From: Eubacteriales bacterium mix99
GTDB taxonomy: Bacteria > Bacillota > Clostridia > Caldicoprobacterales > DTU083
Reading direction: 5' to 3'
Assembly (NCBI GenBank): GCA_038396605.1
Contig: CP121690.1
Location: 2,570,356 to 2,634,355 of the forward strand
Length of the DNA: 64,000 nucleotides
The position numbers and the translations under genes were made by a program. Below are positions 6,793 to 15,304 of this stretch, piece by piece (position 1 is the first letter of the stretch; each line of letters begins with the position of its first letter). The notes under the pieces were generated by a model. The model saw only the letters and a program-made list of their open reading frames with translations. It ran no database searches and was not told the origin of the DNA.

Positions 6793-7407
6793 TTATGTCC
6801 TGTGTAAATGGCAGGTATCATTGAGATAAAGAATCCTTTTCCGATGGGAATCCCTTTGCAGCAGGCTGATCCCTGCGTTGTCCAACCGGAAGTTCCATAA
6901 AAATTCCAGTGGAAAATCCATCAGCTCCAGCAACAGCAGTCGGGCTGAAAAAGCATGTGCTACAATGACAATCCGGCTTTCCTCTTCAAAATGTTTGCCC
7001 TGAAGTATGGTAAGAAAGCAGTGAACCCTCTCACGGGCGGATTGGATGGATTCTCCCCCCGGTGGTGAGAAATCAAAATCTGTATTTCGAAGTGTAAGCT
7101 GCCCCGGGTATTTTTCCCCAATCTGCCGGATTGTAAAGCCCTCCCAGTCTCCGAAACAGATTTCCTGGAGAGTTTCCTCTTTTTCCGGAACCATGCCCAA
7201 TTTGTTTCCAAGAACAGCAGCTGTCTGATATGCCCTGTTCAAATCACTGCAGAATAAGGCAGATAAATTTTTTTCTCCAGACAGCCGGTCTGCCAGGGCA
7301 TCCGCTTGTTGAACGCCCCGATCGGAAAGCGGGATATTCCGGGTACCCTGTGTTTTTCCCGCCGCATTCCATATGGTTTCCCCATGACGAATCAGATAAA
7401 TATACAT
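6793..7407 (-). CDS. Histidine phosphatase family protein (phosphoglycerate mutase-like)
   Basis: 204 residues. The catalytic RHGE motif is at residues 7-10 (LIRHGETIWN), followed by LSDRGVQQADALADRL, SDLNRAYQTA and a late catalytic His in IVIVAHAFSARLLL. This is the dPGM-like branch that includes small-molecule phosphatases such as CobC and PhoE; the substrate is not predictable. AAGGATATTT precedes the ATG. It lies between the RpiR regulator and the HutP gene in the same direction. Confidence 0.85.
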   Translation of the reverse strand: MYIYLIRHGETIWNAAGKTQGTRNIPLSDRGVQQADALADRLSGEKNLSALFCSDLNRAYQTAAVLGNKLGMVPEKEETLQEICFGDWEGFTIRQIGEKYPGQLTLRNTDFDFSPPGGESIQSARERVHCFLTILQGKHFEEESRIVIVAHAFSARLLLLELMDFPLEFLWNFRLDNAGISLLQRDSHRKRILYLNDTCHLHRT

Positions 7408-7430
7408 AAATATCCTTCCAAAGAGCGACT

Positions 7431-8318
7431 CTAATTTAACTGGTCTTTCCCTGGGCCCTCCTTGTCTTTTCCGACATAGACATTATAATGAGACCAAATA
7501 TCCTCCAGTTCATGAAAATCATTGGATATTTCCGCTTTTTTTGCAACCCCGATTGCAACAATCAGTGCATTGATCAAACTGAGCGGAGCAACCAGGGAAT
7601 CGACAAAGGAAGCCATGTCGCTGCGGGCTAAAAGGGAATCGTCTGCATAGGCATTGAGAGGGGAAAGCGTGCTGTCCGTCAGGGCAACCGTATCTGCGCC
7701 GCGTTCCTTTGAAAATTTTATGGCCTCAATGGCACGGCTGGCATAGCGCGGAAAGCTGATGCCGATTAACAGATCGCCTTCTCCGATGTGAATCAGTTGT
7801 TCAAAAACATCGTTAACCCCGGAAGTTACCACCCGGATATTGTCCAGGATAAAGTTCAGATAATAGCCCATAAACTGAGCAAGAGGAGCAGCGCTTCTCA
7901 GGCCGAGCACATAAATGTTTTTTGCCTGGAGGATCTTGTTGACCACGGCTTCGAATACCACATTGTCCGTTTCTTCTATCGTCAATCGGATATTGTGCAT
8001 ATCCGCCTTCAAAACACTTTTCAACACCCTGGATTGATCCATATCGGAAGACATTTCGATACGCTGAACGGTAGTAAGCTTGTTACGAATCAGTTCCTGT
8101 AAAGCTTTCTGCAACTTTGGATAACCGTCATAGCCCAGGGCATTGGCAAATCGGACAACAGTGGACTCACTGACACCAACGATGCAGCCCAAACGAGAAG
8201 CCGTCATAAAGGCGGCTTTATCATAATTTTTTAAAATAAACTCAGCAATCAGCTTTTGTCCTTTGCTCATTCTTTTATAGCCGGATTCGATACGATTGAT
8301 CAGATCCTCTTTTTCCAT
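7431..8318 (-). CDS. MurR/RpiR-family transcriptional regulator
   Basis: 295 residues: an N-terminal RpiR HTH of about 75 residues (MSKGQKLIAEFILKNY, GVSESTVVRFANALGYDGYPKLQ) and a C-terminal SIS sugar-phosphate domain (YVLGLRSAAPLAQFMGYYL, GDLLIGISFPRYASRAI). Such proteins repress or activate sugar catabolic genes in response to phosphosugars. AAAGGAGC precedes the ATG. No sugar operon is adjacent, so the target is unknown. It faces a divergent gene (8527) across a 208-nt spacer with no clear palindromic operator. Confidence 0.9.
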   Translation of the reverse strand: MEKEDLINRIESGYKRMSKGQKLIAEFILKNYDKAAFMTASRLGCIVGVSESTVVRFANALGYDGYPKLQKALQELIRNKLTTVQRIEMSSDMDQSRVLKSVLKADMHNIRLTIEETDNVVFEAVVNKILQAKNIYVLGLRSAAPLAQFMGYYLNFILDNIRVVTSGVNDVFEQLIHIGEGDLLIGISFPRYASRAIEAIKFSKERGADTVALTDSTLSPLNAYADDSLLARSDMASFVDSLVAPLSLINALIVAIGVAKKAEISNDFHELEDIWSHYNVYVGKDKEGPGKDQLN

Positions 8319-8526
8319 CGTATAATGCTCCTTTGTTGCTATTTTCCATAGCTATTCTACCACATGGGCATGATTTTTTAAAGAGACAGGGAAGAATTTT
8401 GCGGGGCGCGGCTCTTTGCCCGTTTTAACATTTGTGATAGTTTGCCAACGGAATACAAACACTAGTCTACAGACTTTGCTTTCCTGTTTCTTTACCGGAA
8501 ATAATTTTTGGCAGTGAGGTGAAAAG

Positions 8527-9174
8527 ATGATTCAGATAGATGATTCAGGCAGCGGAAGCCTGGTTGGCGGAACCTGTATCGGTGCAATGCGTACCGAAAC
8601 CGAAGATTTTGCATGCGACTTTATTCCGATTGCTTATTATAGCAGCGAACTTTTTTTGTCCAAGGGGTATTTGGTGAAGTCCGGTCAGATTGTTTTCTCC
8701 CTGTTGAAGAAGCTCCGTTTGCAGCCGGGAGAAAGAGTGGAGATTTGCCAGGGGTATATGTTTGACCAGGCCAGAAAGAAGATGAAGGAAAAGAGGATAG
8801 CTTTTCAGTCCGTAAAGATCGGGGATCCACTGCAGTCTGTCATCGAAGAAACCTTTCAGGATTACGCTTTGAATCTGGGCGTCCCCCCGCAATACGTAAA
8901 ATATACAAAATATCCCCTCCATTTCCATCGTATCCTGCGATGGGTCTATGCAGATTATGACAACCGGGCCGCTCTATGTAAAACGGGCTGGAAAAGCTGG
9001 AAGAAGTATGGAAATTTGAATATTGACATAAAAGACGATATCTTATATCGAAACAATTATGTCTGCCTGAAATGTGGGAAGGGCATTCAGAAGGGATCAA
9101 AAGTACGAAGACTGGAATATTATAGTAACTGCAAGAACACGATCTATTTGCACAGGCACTGTAAAAATAAGTAG
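8527..9174 (+). CDS. Uncharacterised protein with N-terminal IDDSGSGSL motif and C-terminal Cys/His cluster
   Basis: 215 residues, one of two uncharacterised rightward genes. GAGGTGAAAAG precedes the ATG. The N-terminus MIQIDDSGSGSLVGGTCIG, with a following Glu/Asp cluster (residues 24-31), recalls RNase H-fold acidic centres, but I do not assign a nuclease function. The C-terminus has C180-x2-C183, C202, H209, H211 and C212, suggesting a zinc-binding knuckle. There is no signal peptide or membrane segment. It is divergent from the RpiR regulator and ends at a bidirectional terminator. Similar clostridial hypothetical proteins are known to me, without function. Confidence 0.7.
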   Translation: MIQIDDSGSGSLVGGTCIGAMRTETEDFACDFIPIAYYSSELFLSKGYLVKSGQIVFSLLKKLRLQPGERVEICQGYMFDQARKKMKEKRIAFQSVKIGDPLQSVIEETFQDYALNLGVPPQYVKYTKYPLHFHRILRWVYADYDNRAALCKTGWKSWKKYGNLNIDIKDDILYRNNYVCLKCGKGIQKGSKVRRLEYYSNCKNTIYLHRHCKNK

Positions 9175-9194
9175 TGAAAAAGTTTGTTGGATTG

Positions 9195-9226
9195 TAAAAA
9201 AGATGTGGCTTGCCACATCTTTTTTA
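9195..9226. terminator. Bidirectional terminator between 8527..9174 and rny
   Basis: Perfect 10-bp stem AAGATGTGGC/GCCACATCTT with a 2-nt central gap, an A-run on the left and a T-run on the right. It serves the two convergent genes. Confidence 0.9.
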
Positions 9227-9232
9227 ATTCCC

Positions 9233-10774
9233 TTATTTTGCATAATCGATTGCCCGCGTTTCGCGGATTACATTAATCTTGATCTGTCCTGGGTATTCAA
9301 GTTCTTTTTCAACTTTCCTGACTATTTCCCGAGCCATCAATGTAGCCTGATCGTCGCTTACTTTATCCGGTTTTACAATAATACGGACTTCACGACCCGC
9401 TTGTATCGCAAACGATTTTTCAACTCCTGCGAAGGAATTTGCTATTTCTTCTAGTTTTTCAAGTCTTTTAATGTAGGCCTCCAGAGTTTCTCTCCTGGCA
9501 CCCGGCCTTGCTGCCGATATGGCATCTGCCGCCTGAACCAATACAGCTTCTGTGGTTATAGGCTCAATATCACCATGGTGTGCACGAATCGCGTTGACCA
9601 CTTCTGGACTTTCCCGATATTTCTTTGCCAAATCGCCACCAATCTGTGTATGGGATCCTTCTATTTCATGATCCACGGCTTTTCCGATATCATGGAGTAA
9701 ACCGGATCTTTTAGCCAATTTTACATCAGCACCAAGCTCTGAAGCCATAATCCCGGCCAATCGGGCCACTTCAACGGAATGCTTGAGTACATTCTGTCCG
9801 TAACTGGTGCGGTACTTCAGTCTGCCCAGCAATTTTACAAGTTCCGGATGAATGCTGTGCAGTCCAATTTCGAAAACAGCCTGTTCCCCTTCTTCACGTA
9901 TCTGGACTTCGACTTCTTTCTTTGCCTTTTCCACCATTTCTTCAATTCGGGCAGGATGAATTCTTCCGTCAACAATTAATTTTTGCAAGGCAATCCTGGC
10001 AACTTCCCTGCGGATTGGATCAAACCCGGACAGTATGACCGCTTCCGGGGTATCGTCTATAATCAGGTCAATCCCGGTAGCTGTCTCCAGCGTGCGGATA
10101 TTGCGCCCTTCCCGGCCGATAATCCTGCCTTTCATCTCATCATTTGGCAGAGTAACCACTGAAACGGTAGATTCTGCAACATGATCGGCAGCAGATTTCT
10201 GTATGGCGAGAGAGATAATGTCCCGCGCTTTTTTATCGGCGCCTTCCTTCGCCCTTGCTTCGATTTCACGATACTTTACAGCTACCTCATGGGTGATATC
10301 CTTTTGCACACTGTCCAGCAATTGCGCCTTTGCCTGATCCCTTGTCAACTCTGATATTCTTTCCAGCTCGGTAAGCTGCTGTTTATGAAGCAAATCAACC
10401 TGTTCACGGACTTTTCGGATCTCTTTCTGCCTGTTGCCAAGAGACTCTTCCCTGGAATCCAGGGATTCGGACTTTTTGTCCAGATTTTCTTCTTTCTGCT
10501 GCAGCCTTCTTTCCAGCCTTTGTGCCTCGTTTCGCCTTTCACGGCTCTCCTTTTCAACTTCACTTCGCAGTTTATGGGCTTCTTCTTTCGCTTCCAATAA
10601 AGTTTCACGTTTCATTGCCTCGGATTGTTTTTTTGCTTCTTCCACAATCTTCCTGGCGGCTTCTTCGGCACTGGAGATCTTGCCTTCCGCAATCCGCTTT
10701 CGATAATAATATCCGAGGACGATACATACAATGGCTACTACCAGGACAATCAATAACTGTAGTAGCTCCTTAAT
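9233..10774 (-). CDS. rny: Ribonuclease Y
   Basis: About 513 residues: N-terminal membrane anchor ([18 protein letters not shown]), a long coiled coil to about residue 190, KH domain ([13 protein letters not shown]), HD domain ([28 protein letters not shown]) and the conserved C-terminal region. It is the principal endonuclease of Firmicute mRNA decay. Start problem: GGAGGTG is 6 nt before an ATT codon at 10774. The only upstream canonical start, GTG at 10783, is part of that same ribosome binding site. A TTG at 10753 is possible but has a 12-nt spacing. It has its own strong promoter, and a leader hairpin AACCGAA/TTCGGTT at 10818-10842. Confidence 0.93.
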   Translation of the reverse strand: MKELLQLLIVLVVAIVCIVLGYYYRKRIAEGKISSAEEAARKIVEEAKKQSEAMKRETLLEAKEEAHKLRSEVEKESRERRNEAQRLERRLQQKEENLDKKSESLDSREESLGNRQKEIRKVREQVDLLHKQQLTELERISELTRDQAKAQLLDSVQKDITHEVAVKYREIEARAKEGADKKARDIISLAIQKSAADHVAESTVSVVTLPNDEMKGRIIGREGRNIRTLETATGIDLIIDDTPEAVILSGFDPIRREVARIALQKLIVDGRIHPARIEEMVEKAKKEVEVQIREEGEQAVFEIGLHSIHPELVKLLGRLKYRTSYGQNVLKHSVEVARLAGIMASELGADVKLAKRSGLLHDIGKAVDHEIEGSHTQIGGDLAKKYRESPEVVNAIRAHHGDIEPITTEAVLVQAADAISAARPGARRETLEAYIKRLEKLEEIANSFAGVEKSFAIQAGREVRIIVKPDKVSDDQATLMAREIVRKVEKELEYPGQIKINVIRETRAIDYAK

Positions 10775-10817
10775 AAGGTACACCTCCCCATTTCTTGTTT
10801 CGTTGTCTGCACAATCA

Positions 10818-10842
10818 AACCGAATAATGGATACTTTCGGTT
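10818..10842 (-). other. Leader hairpin upstream of rny
   Basis: Arms AACCGAA (10818-10824) and TTCGGTT (10836-10842) with an 11-nt loop, in the 5' untranslated region. RNase Y is known to cleave structured leaders; autoregulation is conjecture. Confidence 0.35.
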
Positions 10843-10931
10843 ATCCAGTGTAATTGCAATATAATCAATATCATTGGTCTTACACCTTAAAAAACTAAAT
10901 AATCTTACTGAATCTTTCAGCAATTATAATT

Positions 10932-10960
10932 ATTTTATAACCTTTTTCCAGGTATGTCAA
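10932..10960 (-). promoter_or_regulatory. Strong sigma-A promoter of rny
   Basis: Minus strand TTGACA (10960-10955), 17-nt spacer, TAAAAT (10937-10932). This matches the consensus in 11 of 12 positions and gives a leader of about 150 nt. Confidence 0.85.
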
Positions 10961-11003
10961 GCGAATTGCACGCAATCCAAATGCAATCCATCTCCGTCAC
11001 TGA

Positions 11004-11036
11004 GGCAAAAAAGGAAAGCCCCCGTAAAGGGGCTTA
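11004..11036 (-). terminator. Intrinsic terminator of recA, overlapping the stop codon
   Basis: Stem AAGCCCC/GGGGCTT with a 6-nt loop; the first arm begins within the recA TAA, and the minus strand continues TCCTTTTTTG. The gene and its terminator overlap by a few bases. Confidence 0.75.
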
Positions 11037-12077
11037 CTTCCCGGAATTGTTCCTGTCCTTCGTGTCATCCTTCTCTTCATCCGGTGCAGCAGAGGGATCG
11101 AGATGCAGCTCCTCGCGAATGCGATCCTCAATCGTCCGGGTCAGCTCCGGATTATCCTTTAAATATTGGCGGGCATTCTCACGTCCCTGACCAATGCGGG
11201 TATCCCCATAGGAATACCATGCGCCGCTTTTGGAGATGATATCCTGTTCTGTTGCGATGTCCAATACGGATCCTTCCCTGGATATCCCTTCACCGTACAT
11301 GATATCGAATTCTGCCTGTTTGAATGGCGGAGCCACCTTGTTCTTTACCACCTTTGCCCGGGTGCGGCTGCCGATCATGTTGTTGCCTTGCTTCAGGGTT
11401 TCAATCCTCCGGATATCCAGGCGGATGGATGCGTAGAACTTCAGGGCACGTCCTCCGGGTGTGGTCTCCGGATTACCGAACATCACACCAACCTTCTCCC
11501 TCAGTTGGTTGATAAAAATTGCTGCTGTCCTGGATTTATTGATGGCACCGGAAAGCTTACGGAGAGCCTGAGACATCAATCTGGCCTGAAGGCCAACGTG
11601 TGAATCTCCCATTTCCCCCTCGATCTCAGCCCGCGGAACCAGGGCGGCGACGGAATCGACGACAACCACATCCACGGCACTGCTGCGAACCAGCGCCTCC
11701 ATAATTTCCAGAGCCTGCTCCCCGGTATCCGGCTGGGAAACCAGCAGGTTCTCCGTGTCCACTCCCAGCTTGCCTGCATACTGCGGATCCAGCGCATGCT
11801 CTGCATCCACAAAGGCTGCTGTGCCGCCCCTCTTTTGTGCTTCCGCAATGACATGCAGCGCCACAGTCGTCTTTCCGGAAGACTCCGGGCCAAATATTTC
11901 CGTAACCCGGCCTCTGGGAATGCCGCCTACCCCCAGTGCTATATCCAGGCCCAGGGCTCCCGTTGGAATGACATCCACATTTAAATGAGTGGATTCTCCC
12001 AGTCTCATGATGGAACCTTTCCCAAACTGTTTTTCAATCTGCAACATGGCCATATCCAAAGCCTTCTGTTTATCCAT
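11034..12077 (-). CDS. recA: Recombinase RecA
   Basis: 347 residues. Walker [17 protein letters not shown]-type core ([20 protein letters not shown]), Walker B region [12 protein letters not shown], loop L2 region with the [21 protein letters not shown] signature, and an acidic C-tail ([15 protein letters not shown]). It forms the ssDNA filament for recombination and LexA cleavage. The start [11 protein letters not shown] at 12077 is preceded by GGGGGTG; a longer ORF reaching 12146 starts upstream of the promoter and is ruled out. Regulated by a LexA box in its own promoter. Confidence 0.98.
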   Translation of the reverse strand: MDKQKALDMAMLQIEKQFGKGSIMRLGESTHLNVDVIPTGALGLDIALGVGGIPRGRVTEIFGPESSGKTTVALHVIAEAQKRGGTAAFVDAEHALDPQYAGKLGVDTENLLVSQPDTGEQALEIMEALVRSSAVDVVVVDSVAALVPRAEIEGEMGDSHVGLQARLMSQALRKLSGAINKSRTAAIFINQLREKVGVMFGNPETTPGGRALKFYASIRLDIRRIETLKQGNNMIGSRTRAKVVKNKVAPPFKQAEFDIMYGEGISREGSVLDIATEQDIISKSGAWYSYGDTRIGQGRENARQYLKDNPELTRTIEDRIREELHLDPSAAPDEEKDDTKDRNNSGK

Positions 12078-12098
12078 GCCTACACCCCCATATGTACA

Positions 12099-12110
12099 GA
12101 ACATTTGTTC
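12099..12110 (-). promoter_or_regulatory. LexA (SOS) operator of recA
   Basis: GAACATTTGTTC, a perfect match to the Gram-positive SOS core GAAC-N4-GTTC. It lies just downstream of the -10 element and over the presumed transcription start, and should allow DNA-damage induction of recA. Confidence 0.85.
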
Positions 12111-12117
12111 CTGTTCC

Positions 12118-12146
12118 ATTGTATAATATACAGACCCATTCGTCAA
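12118..12146 (-). promoter_or_regulatory. Promoter of recA
   Basis: Minus strand TTGACG (12146-12141), 17 nt, TACAAT (12123-12118), located between the cinA stop and the recA start. It shows that recA is transcribed independently of cinA. Confidence 0.7.
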
Positions 12147-12155
12147 CAGGACATC

Positions 12156-13394
12156 TTACTTCAACGACAGCAGATAAAGTCTCAGCCAGTTCAGCAGTCG
12201 CATGGCAGATCCGTTTTTGATCAGCATCCGGTCTCCATCCAGATGAAGTTCCTTTGCCCTGGCACCATCTTGATCTGCAATTGCTATATGGACAAGTCCT
12301 ATCGGTTTTTGGGGAGAGCCTCCCCCCGGGCCTGCAATTCCTGTTGTGGCAATCCCGATATCCGATTTCGAAGTATTCCGGATTCCTTCTGCCATTTCCA
12401 AAGCCGTCTGTGTACTGACGGCTCCATAAGCTGCCAGAGTCTTCGGGGAGACACCAAGCCGCGTGGTTTTTGCCTGATTGCTGTAAGTCACGCAGCCTTC
12501 CAATAAGACGGCGGAAGATCCGGGAACATTGGTAATTCGATTGGAAACCAGTCCGCCTGTGCAGGACTCCGCTACGGACAAGGTACGTCCCTTTTCCCGA
12601 AGCAAATTCACTATAACGGATTCCATCCGATCCTCATCAAAGCCATAGATTGCTGTTCCCAGGCGCTTTTCGATTTCCTGCTGCATGGGACGGATCAGGG
12701 CTTCGCCTTCTTCCGGAGAGGATGCCTTGGCGGTGATCCTCAATGTCACTTCACCTACTCCAATCAGAGGTGCCAGGGTGGGATTTTTCTGATTTTCAAG
12801 CAGATCCTTTACCTTTTCTTCCACTGCAGACTCTCCGATTCCATAAATCCGAAGCACTCTGGAGTAAATGCCCTGCCCGCTTTTTCTTTTCAGATACGGA
12901 AAGGCATAGTGGTCGAACATGTGCTGCAGCTCAGAAGGAGGGCCGGGAAGAACAATGTACGATTTCCCGTTGTCTTCCATGACAGCACCGGGAGCCGTTC
13001 CGATGTCATTTTGCAGGATAATGGATTCTCTGGGGAACATTGCCTGCTTTATATTGTTTTTCGTCATCGTTCTGCCGGTAGCGGCAAAGTGCTCCCGTAT
13101 CCGTTTCAGACTGGGCTGATGCAGTACCAGATCCAATCCCAGAAACTCTGCCACCGTTTCCTTGCTTAAATCATCCATGGTAGGACCCAAGCCACCGGTT
13201 GTGATAATGATATCCGAACGATCCGATGCAATGCGCAATGTTTGGAGAAGCCGGTCCCGATTGTCTCCCACCACCGTATGCCAAAACACATCAATACCCA
13301 GTGAGGACAGCTGTCTGGATAAATATTGGGCATCTGTATTGGATATCTGGCCCAAAAGCAATTCACTGCCTACACCGATAATTTCTGCATTCAT
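12156..13394 (-). CDS. cinA: CinA: competence/damage-inducible protein A (NMN deamidase / molybdopterin-like domain)
   Basis: 412 residues, two domains. The N-terminal MoCF-like domain (AEIIGVGSELLLGQISNTDAQYL, TTGGLGPTMDDLSKE, LPGPPSELQHMF) is followed by a C-terminal CinA/PncC domain (SVAESCTGGLVSNRIT, TTGIAGPGGGSPQKPIGLV) associated with nicotinamide mononucleotide deamidation and pyrophosphatase activity. GGAGGCATTTT precedes the ATG. It sits in the conserved pgsA-cinA-recA order. Confidence 0.95.
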   Translation of the reverse strand: MNAEIIGVGSELLLGQISNTDAQYLSRQLSSLGIDVFWHTVVGDNRDRLLQTLRIASDRSDIIITTGGLGPTMDDLSKETVAEFLGLDLVLHQPSLKRIREHFAATGRTMTKNNIKQAMFPRESIILQNDIGTAPGAVMEDNGKSYIVLPGPPSELQHMFDHYAFPYLKRKSGQGIYSRVLRIYGIGESAVEEKVKDLLENQKNPTLAPLIGVGEVTLRITAKASSPEEGEALIRPMQQEIEKRLGTAIYGFDEDRMESVIVNLLREKGRTLSVAESCTGGLVSNRITNVPGSSAVLLEGCVTYSNQAKTTRLGVSPKTLAAYGAVSTQTALEMAEGIRNTSKSDIGIATTGIAGPGGGSPQKPIGLVHIAIADQDGARAKELHLDGDRMLIKNGSAMRLLNWLRLYLLSLK

Positions 13395-13421
13395 AAAATG
13401 CCTCCTGTTTCCTGTATCATC

Positions 13422-13964
13422 TCATTCATTCCAATGAAACACCGACCGATTCCTGTAGATATAATCCACTCCGGAAAAAATGGTAAACACGACAGACGCA
13501 TACAGAAGAATCTGATCCATGGGAATCCCAACATATCGAAATGGGAAATTGCCCAGAATCAATGCTGTAATCGCCATAATCTGTGTAACGGTTTTCAATT
13601 TCCCCCACCAGCTGGCGGCAATGACCTTTCCTTCGTTTACAGCCAGGAGGCGAAATCCGGTAATCACCAATTCCCGGCTTATGATAATAATGGCGGCAAT
13701 TGCCGACACTTTACCACTTTCCACCAGGCAAATCAATGCCGAAGTGACAAGAAGCTTATCTGCCAGAGGGTCGATAAATTTACCGAAATTCGTAATCTCA
13801 TTTCTCTTTCTTGCGATATAGCCATCCAGGCTGTCTGTAGAAGCAGCAAGAAGAAAAAGGATTACAGCAAAAATATTATTGTTTGGAAAGGGCACCAGCA
13901 TAAAAACTAAAAACAATGGAATCAGTAGGATCCGAAAGATTGTTATTTTATTTGCGAGATTCAT
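13422..13964 (-). CDS. pgsA: CDP-diacylglycerol-glycerol-3-phosphate 3-phosphatidyltransferase
   Basis: 180 residues, several membrane helices. The CDP-alcohol phosphotransferase motif D-G-x2-A-R-x8-G-x3-D-x3-D is seen as DGYIARKRNEITNFGKFIDPLADK. It makes phosphatidylglycerophosphate from the CDP-diacylglycerol that CdsA (35.7-36.6 kb) produces. GGGGGAAG precedes the ATG; the start overlaps the rimO 3' end by 17 nt. Confidence 0.95.
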   Translation of the reverse strand: MNLANKITIFRILLIPLFLVFMLVPFPNNNIFAVILFLLAASTDSLDGYIARKRNEITNFGKFIDPLADKLLVTSALICLVESGKVSAIAAIIIISRELVITGFRLLAVNEGKVIAASWWGKLKTVTQIMAITALILGNFPFRYVGIPMDQILLYASVVFTIFSGVDYIYRNRSVFHWNE

Positions 13965-15285
13965 AAACTTCCCCCATTAAATCATAATCATAGGCCTTTT
14001 TTATCACGACATTTACAAAGCTGCCAATCGGAAGTGGGGATTGGCTTCTGATATAAATCAATCCATCCACTTCCGGAGCCTCTCCGCAGGATCTGCCGTA
14101 ATACAGGCCTTCCTTTTCCCTGCCTTCCACCAGGACCTCACAGATCTGACCTAGCCGGGCTGTCATCCATTTCCTGGATACCTGCCTTTGTGCAGACATC
14201 AGCCGGATTCTTCGCTCTTCCTTGACCGATTCTTTCACTTGATTGGGAAAATCCGCTGCCCGGGTGCCTTCCTCCCGGGAATACGCAAAGACCCCCACAT
14301 GATTGAAATGTCCTTCCCTCACAAAGTTCAGAAGATCCTGAAATTCGGATTCTCCTTCCCCGGGAAAACCAACCATGAGGGATGTCCGGATGACAATCCC
14401 AGGCATTCGTTCCCGAAGGGATTTCAACAGCATCCGGATCTGTTGTTCTGTTGTATCCCGATTCATTCCGGACAAAATTTTCGAATTGACATGCTGAATC
14501 GGAATGTCCAGATAATTACAGACCTTATTCTCCCCTGCAATTTCGTCCATCAGCTCCCCGGTAATCCGATCCGGGTAACAATACATCAGGCGGATCCGCT
14601 TCAAATCCGGTATTGGGCTCAGCTCCTGCAAAAGCGTGACCAGGTTATACTTCCCTTTGGAATCCTCCCCGTATCTGGTAACATCCTGAGCGACAATGAT
14701 AAATTCCCGTATTCCCTTTTCCACCATACTCTTTGCTTCTTTTACGATGGAGGACGGTTTCCTGCTTCGGAATCTGCCCCGAAGTCTGGGAATAATACAA
14801 TAGGAGCAGCAGTTGTCACAGCCTTCAGCAATTTTCAGATAGGCAACCGGACCGGTGGTGCTGATGATCCGGGGCAGGCCTTCATCCGTGAAATCATTTA
14901 AATGCCCCAGGTAGGCCTGATGTTTTCCCTTCCGTACATCCTCCAGCACTTCGATGATTCTGGTGTAGTTTCCTGTCCCAACCACCGCATCAATTTCGGG
15001 GATTTCCTTCATCAGTTCCCTGCTGTAGCGTTCTCCCAGACATCCGGAAACAATCAGGGCCCTGCAACTCCCTGTCTTCTTGTATTGCCCCTGTTCCAGT
15101 ATTGCATTGATGGACTCCTCCTTGGCGGGCCCGATAAATCCGCAGGTATTGACAATCAGGATATCTGCCTGGGAAGATTCATTTACAATTTTGTAACCGT
15201 TTTCCCGGAGCAGTCCCAGCATAATTTCCGCGTCCACCTGATTTTTGGCACATCCCAGGGATACCACTCCAACTTTATTCCACAA
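13948..15285 (-). CDS. rimO: Ribosomal protein S12 methylthiotransferase
   Basis: About 445 residues. N-terminal UPF0004 domain with GCAKNQVDAE, NTCGFI and VSGCLG cysteines; radical-SAM CxxxCxxC as CDNCCSYCIIP; C-terminal TRAM domain. It adds a methylthio group to Asp of ribosomal protein S12. The start is taken as TTG at 15285 (LWNKVGVVSLGC) because AAGGAG lies 9 nt upstream and this removes a 26-nt overlap with ftsK. An ATG at 15330 would add a poorly conserved basic stretch. Presence of rimO between ftsK and pgsA is the clostridial variant of the order. Confidence 0.95.
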   Translation of the reverse strand: MWNKVGVVSLGCAKNQVDAEIMLGLLRENGYKIVNESSQADILIVNTCGFIGPAKEESINAILEQGQYKKTGSCRALIVSGCLGERYSRELMKEIPEIDAVVGTGNYTRIIEVLEDVRKGKHQAYLGHLNDFTDEGLPRIISTTGPVAYLKIAEGCDNCCSYCIIPRLRGRFRSRKPSSIVKEAKSMVEKGIREFIIVAQDVTRYGEDSKGKYNLVTLLQELSPIPDLKRIRLMYCYPDRITGELMDEIAGENKVCNYLDIPIQHVNSKILSGMNRDTTEQQIRMLLKSLRERMPGIVIRTSLMVGFPGEGESEFQDLLNFVREGHFNHVGVFAYSREEGTRAADFPNQVKESVKEERRIRLMSAQRQVSRKWMTARLGQICEVLVEGREKEGLYYGRSCGEAPEVDGLIYIRSQSPLPIGSFVNVVIKKAYDYDLMGEVYESRK

Positions 15286-15304
15286 GTAAGGCTTCTCCTT
15301 CCGC

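Noticed and set aside
12078-12146. Longer recA start
   Set aside because: It lies upstream of the LexA box and the promoter, so it could not be in the main transcript.
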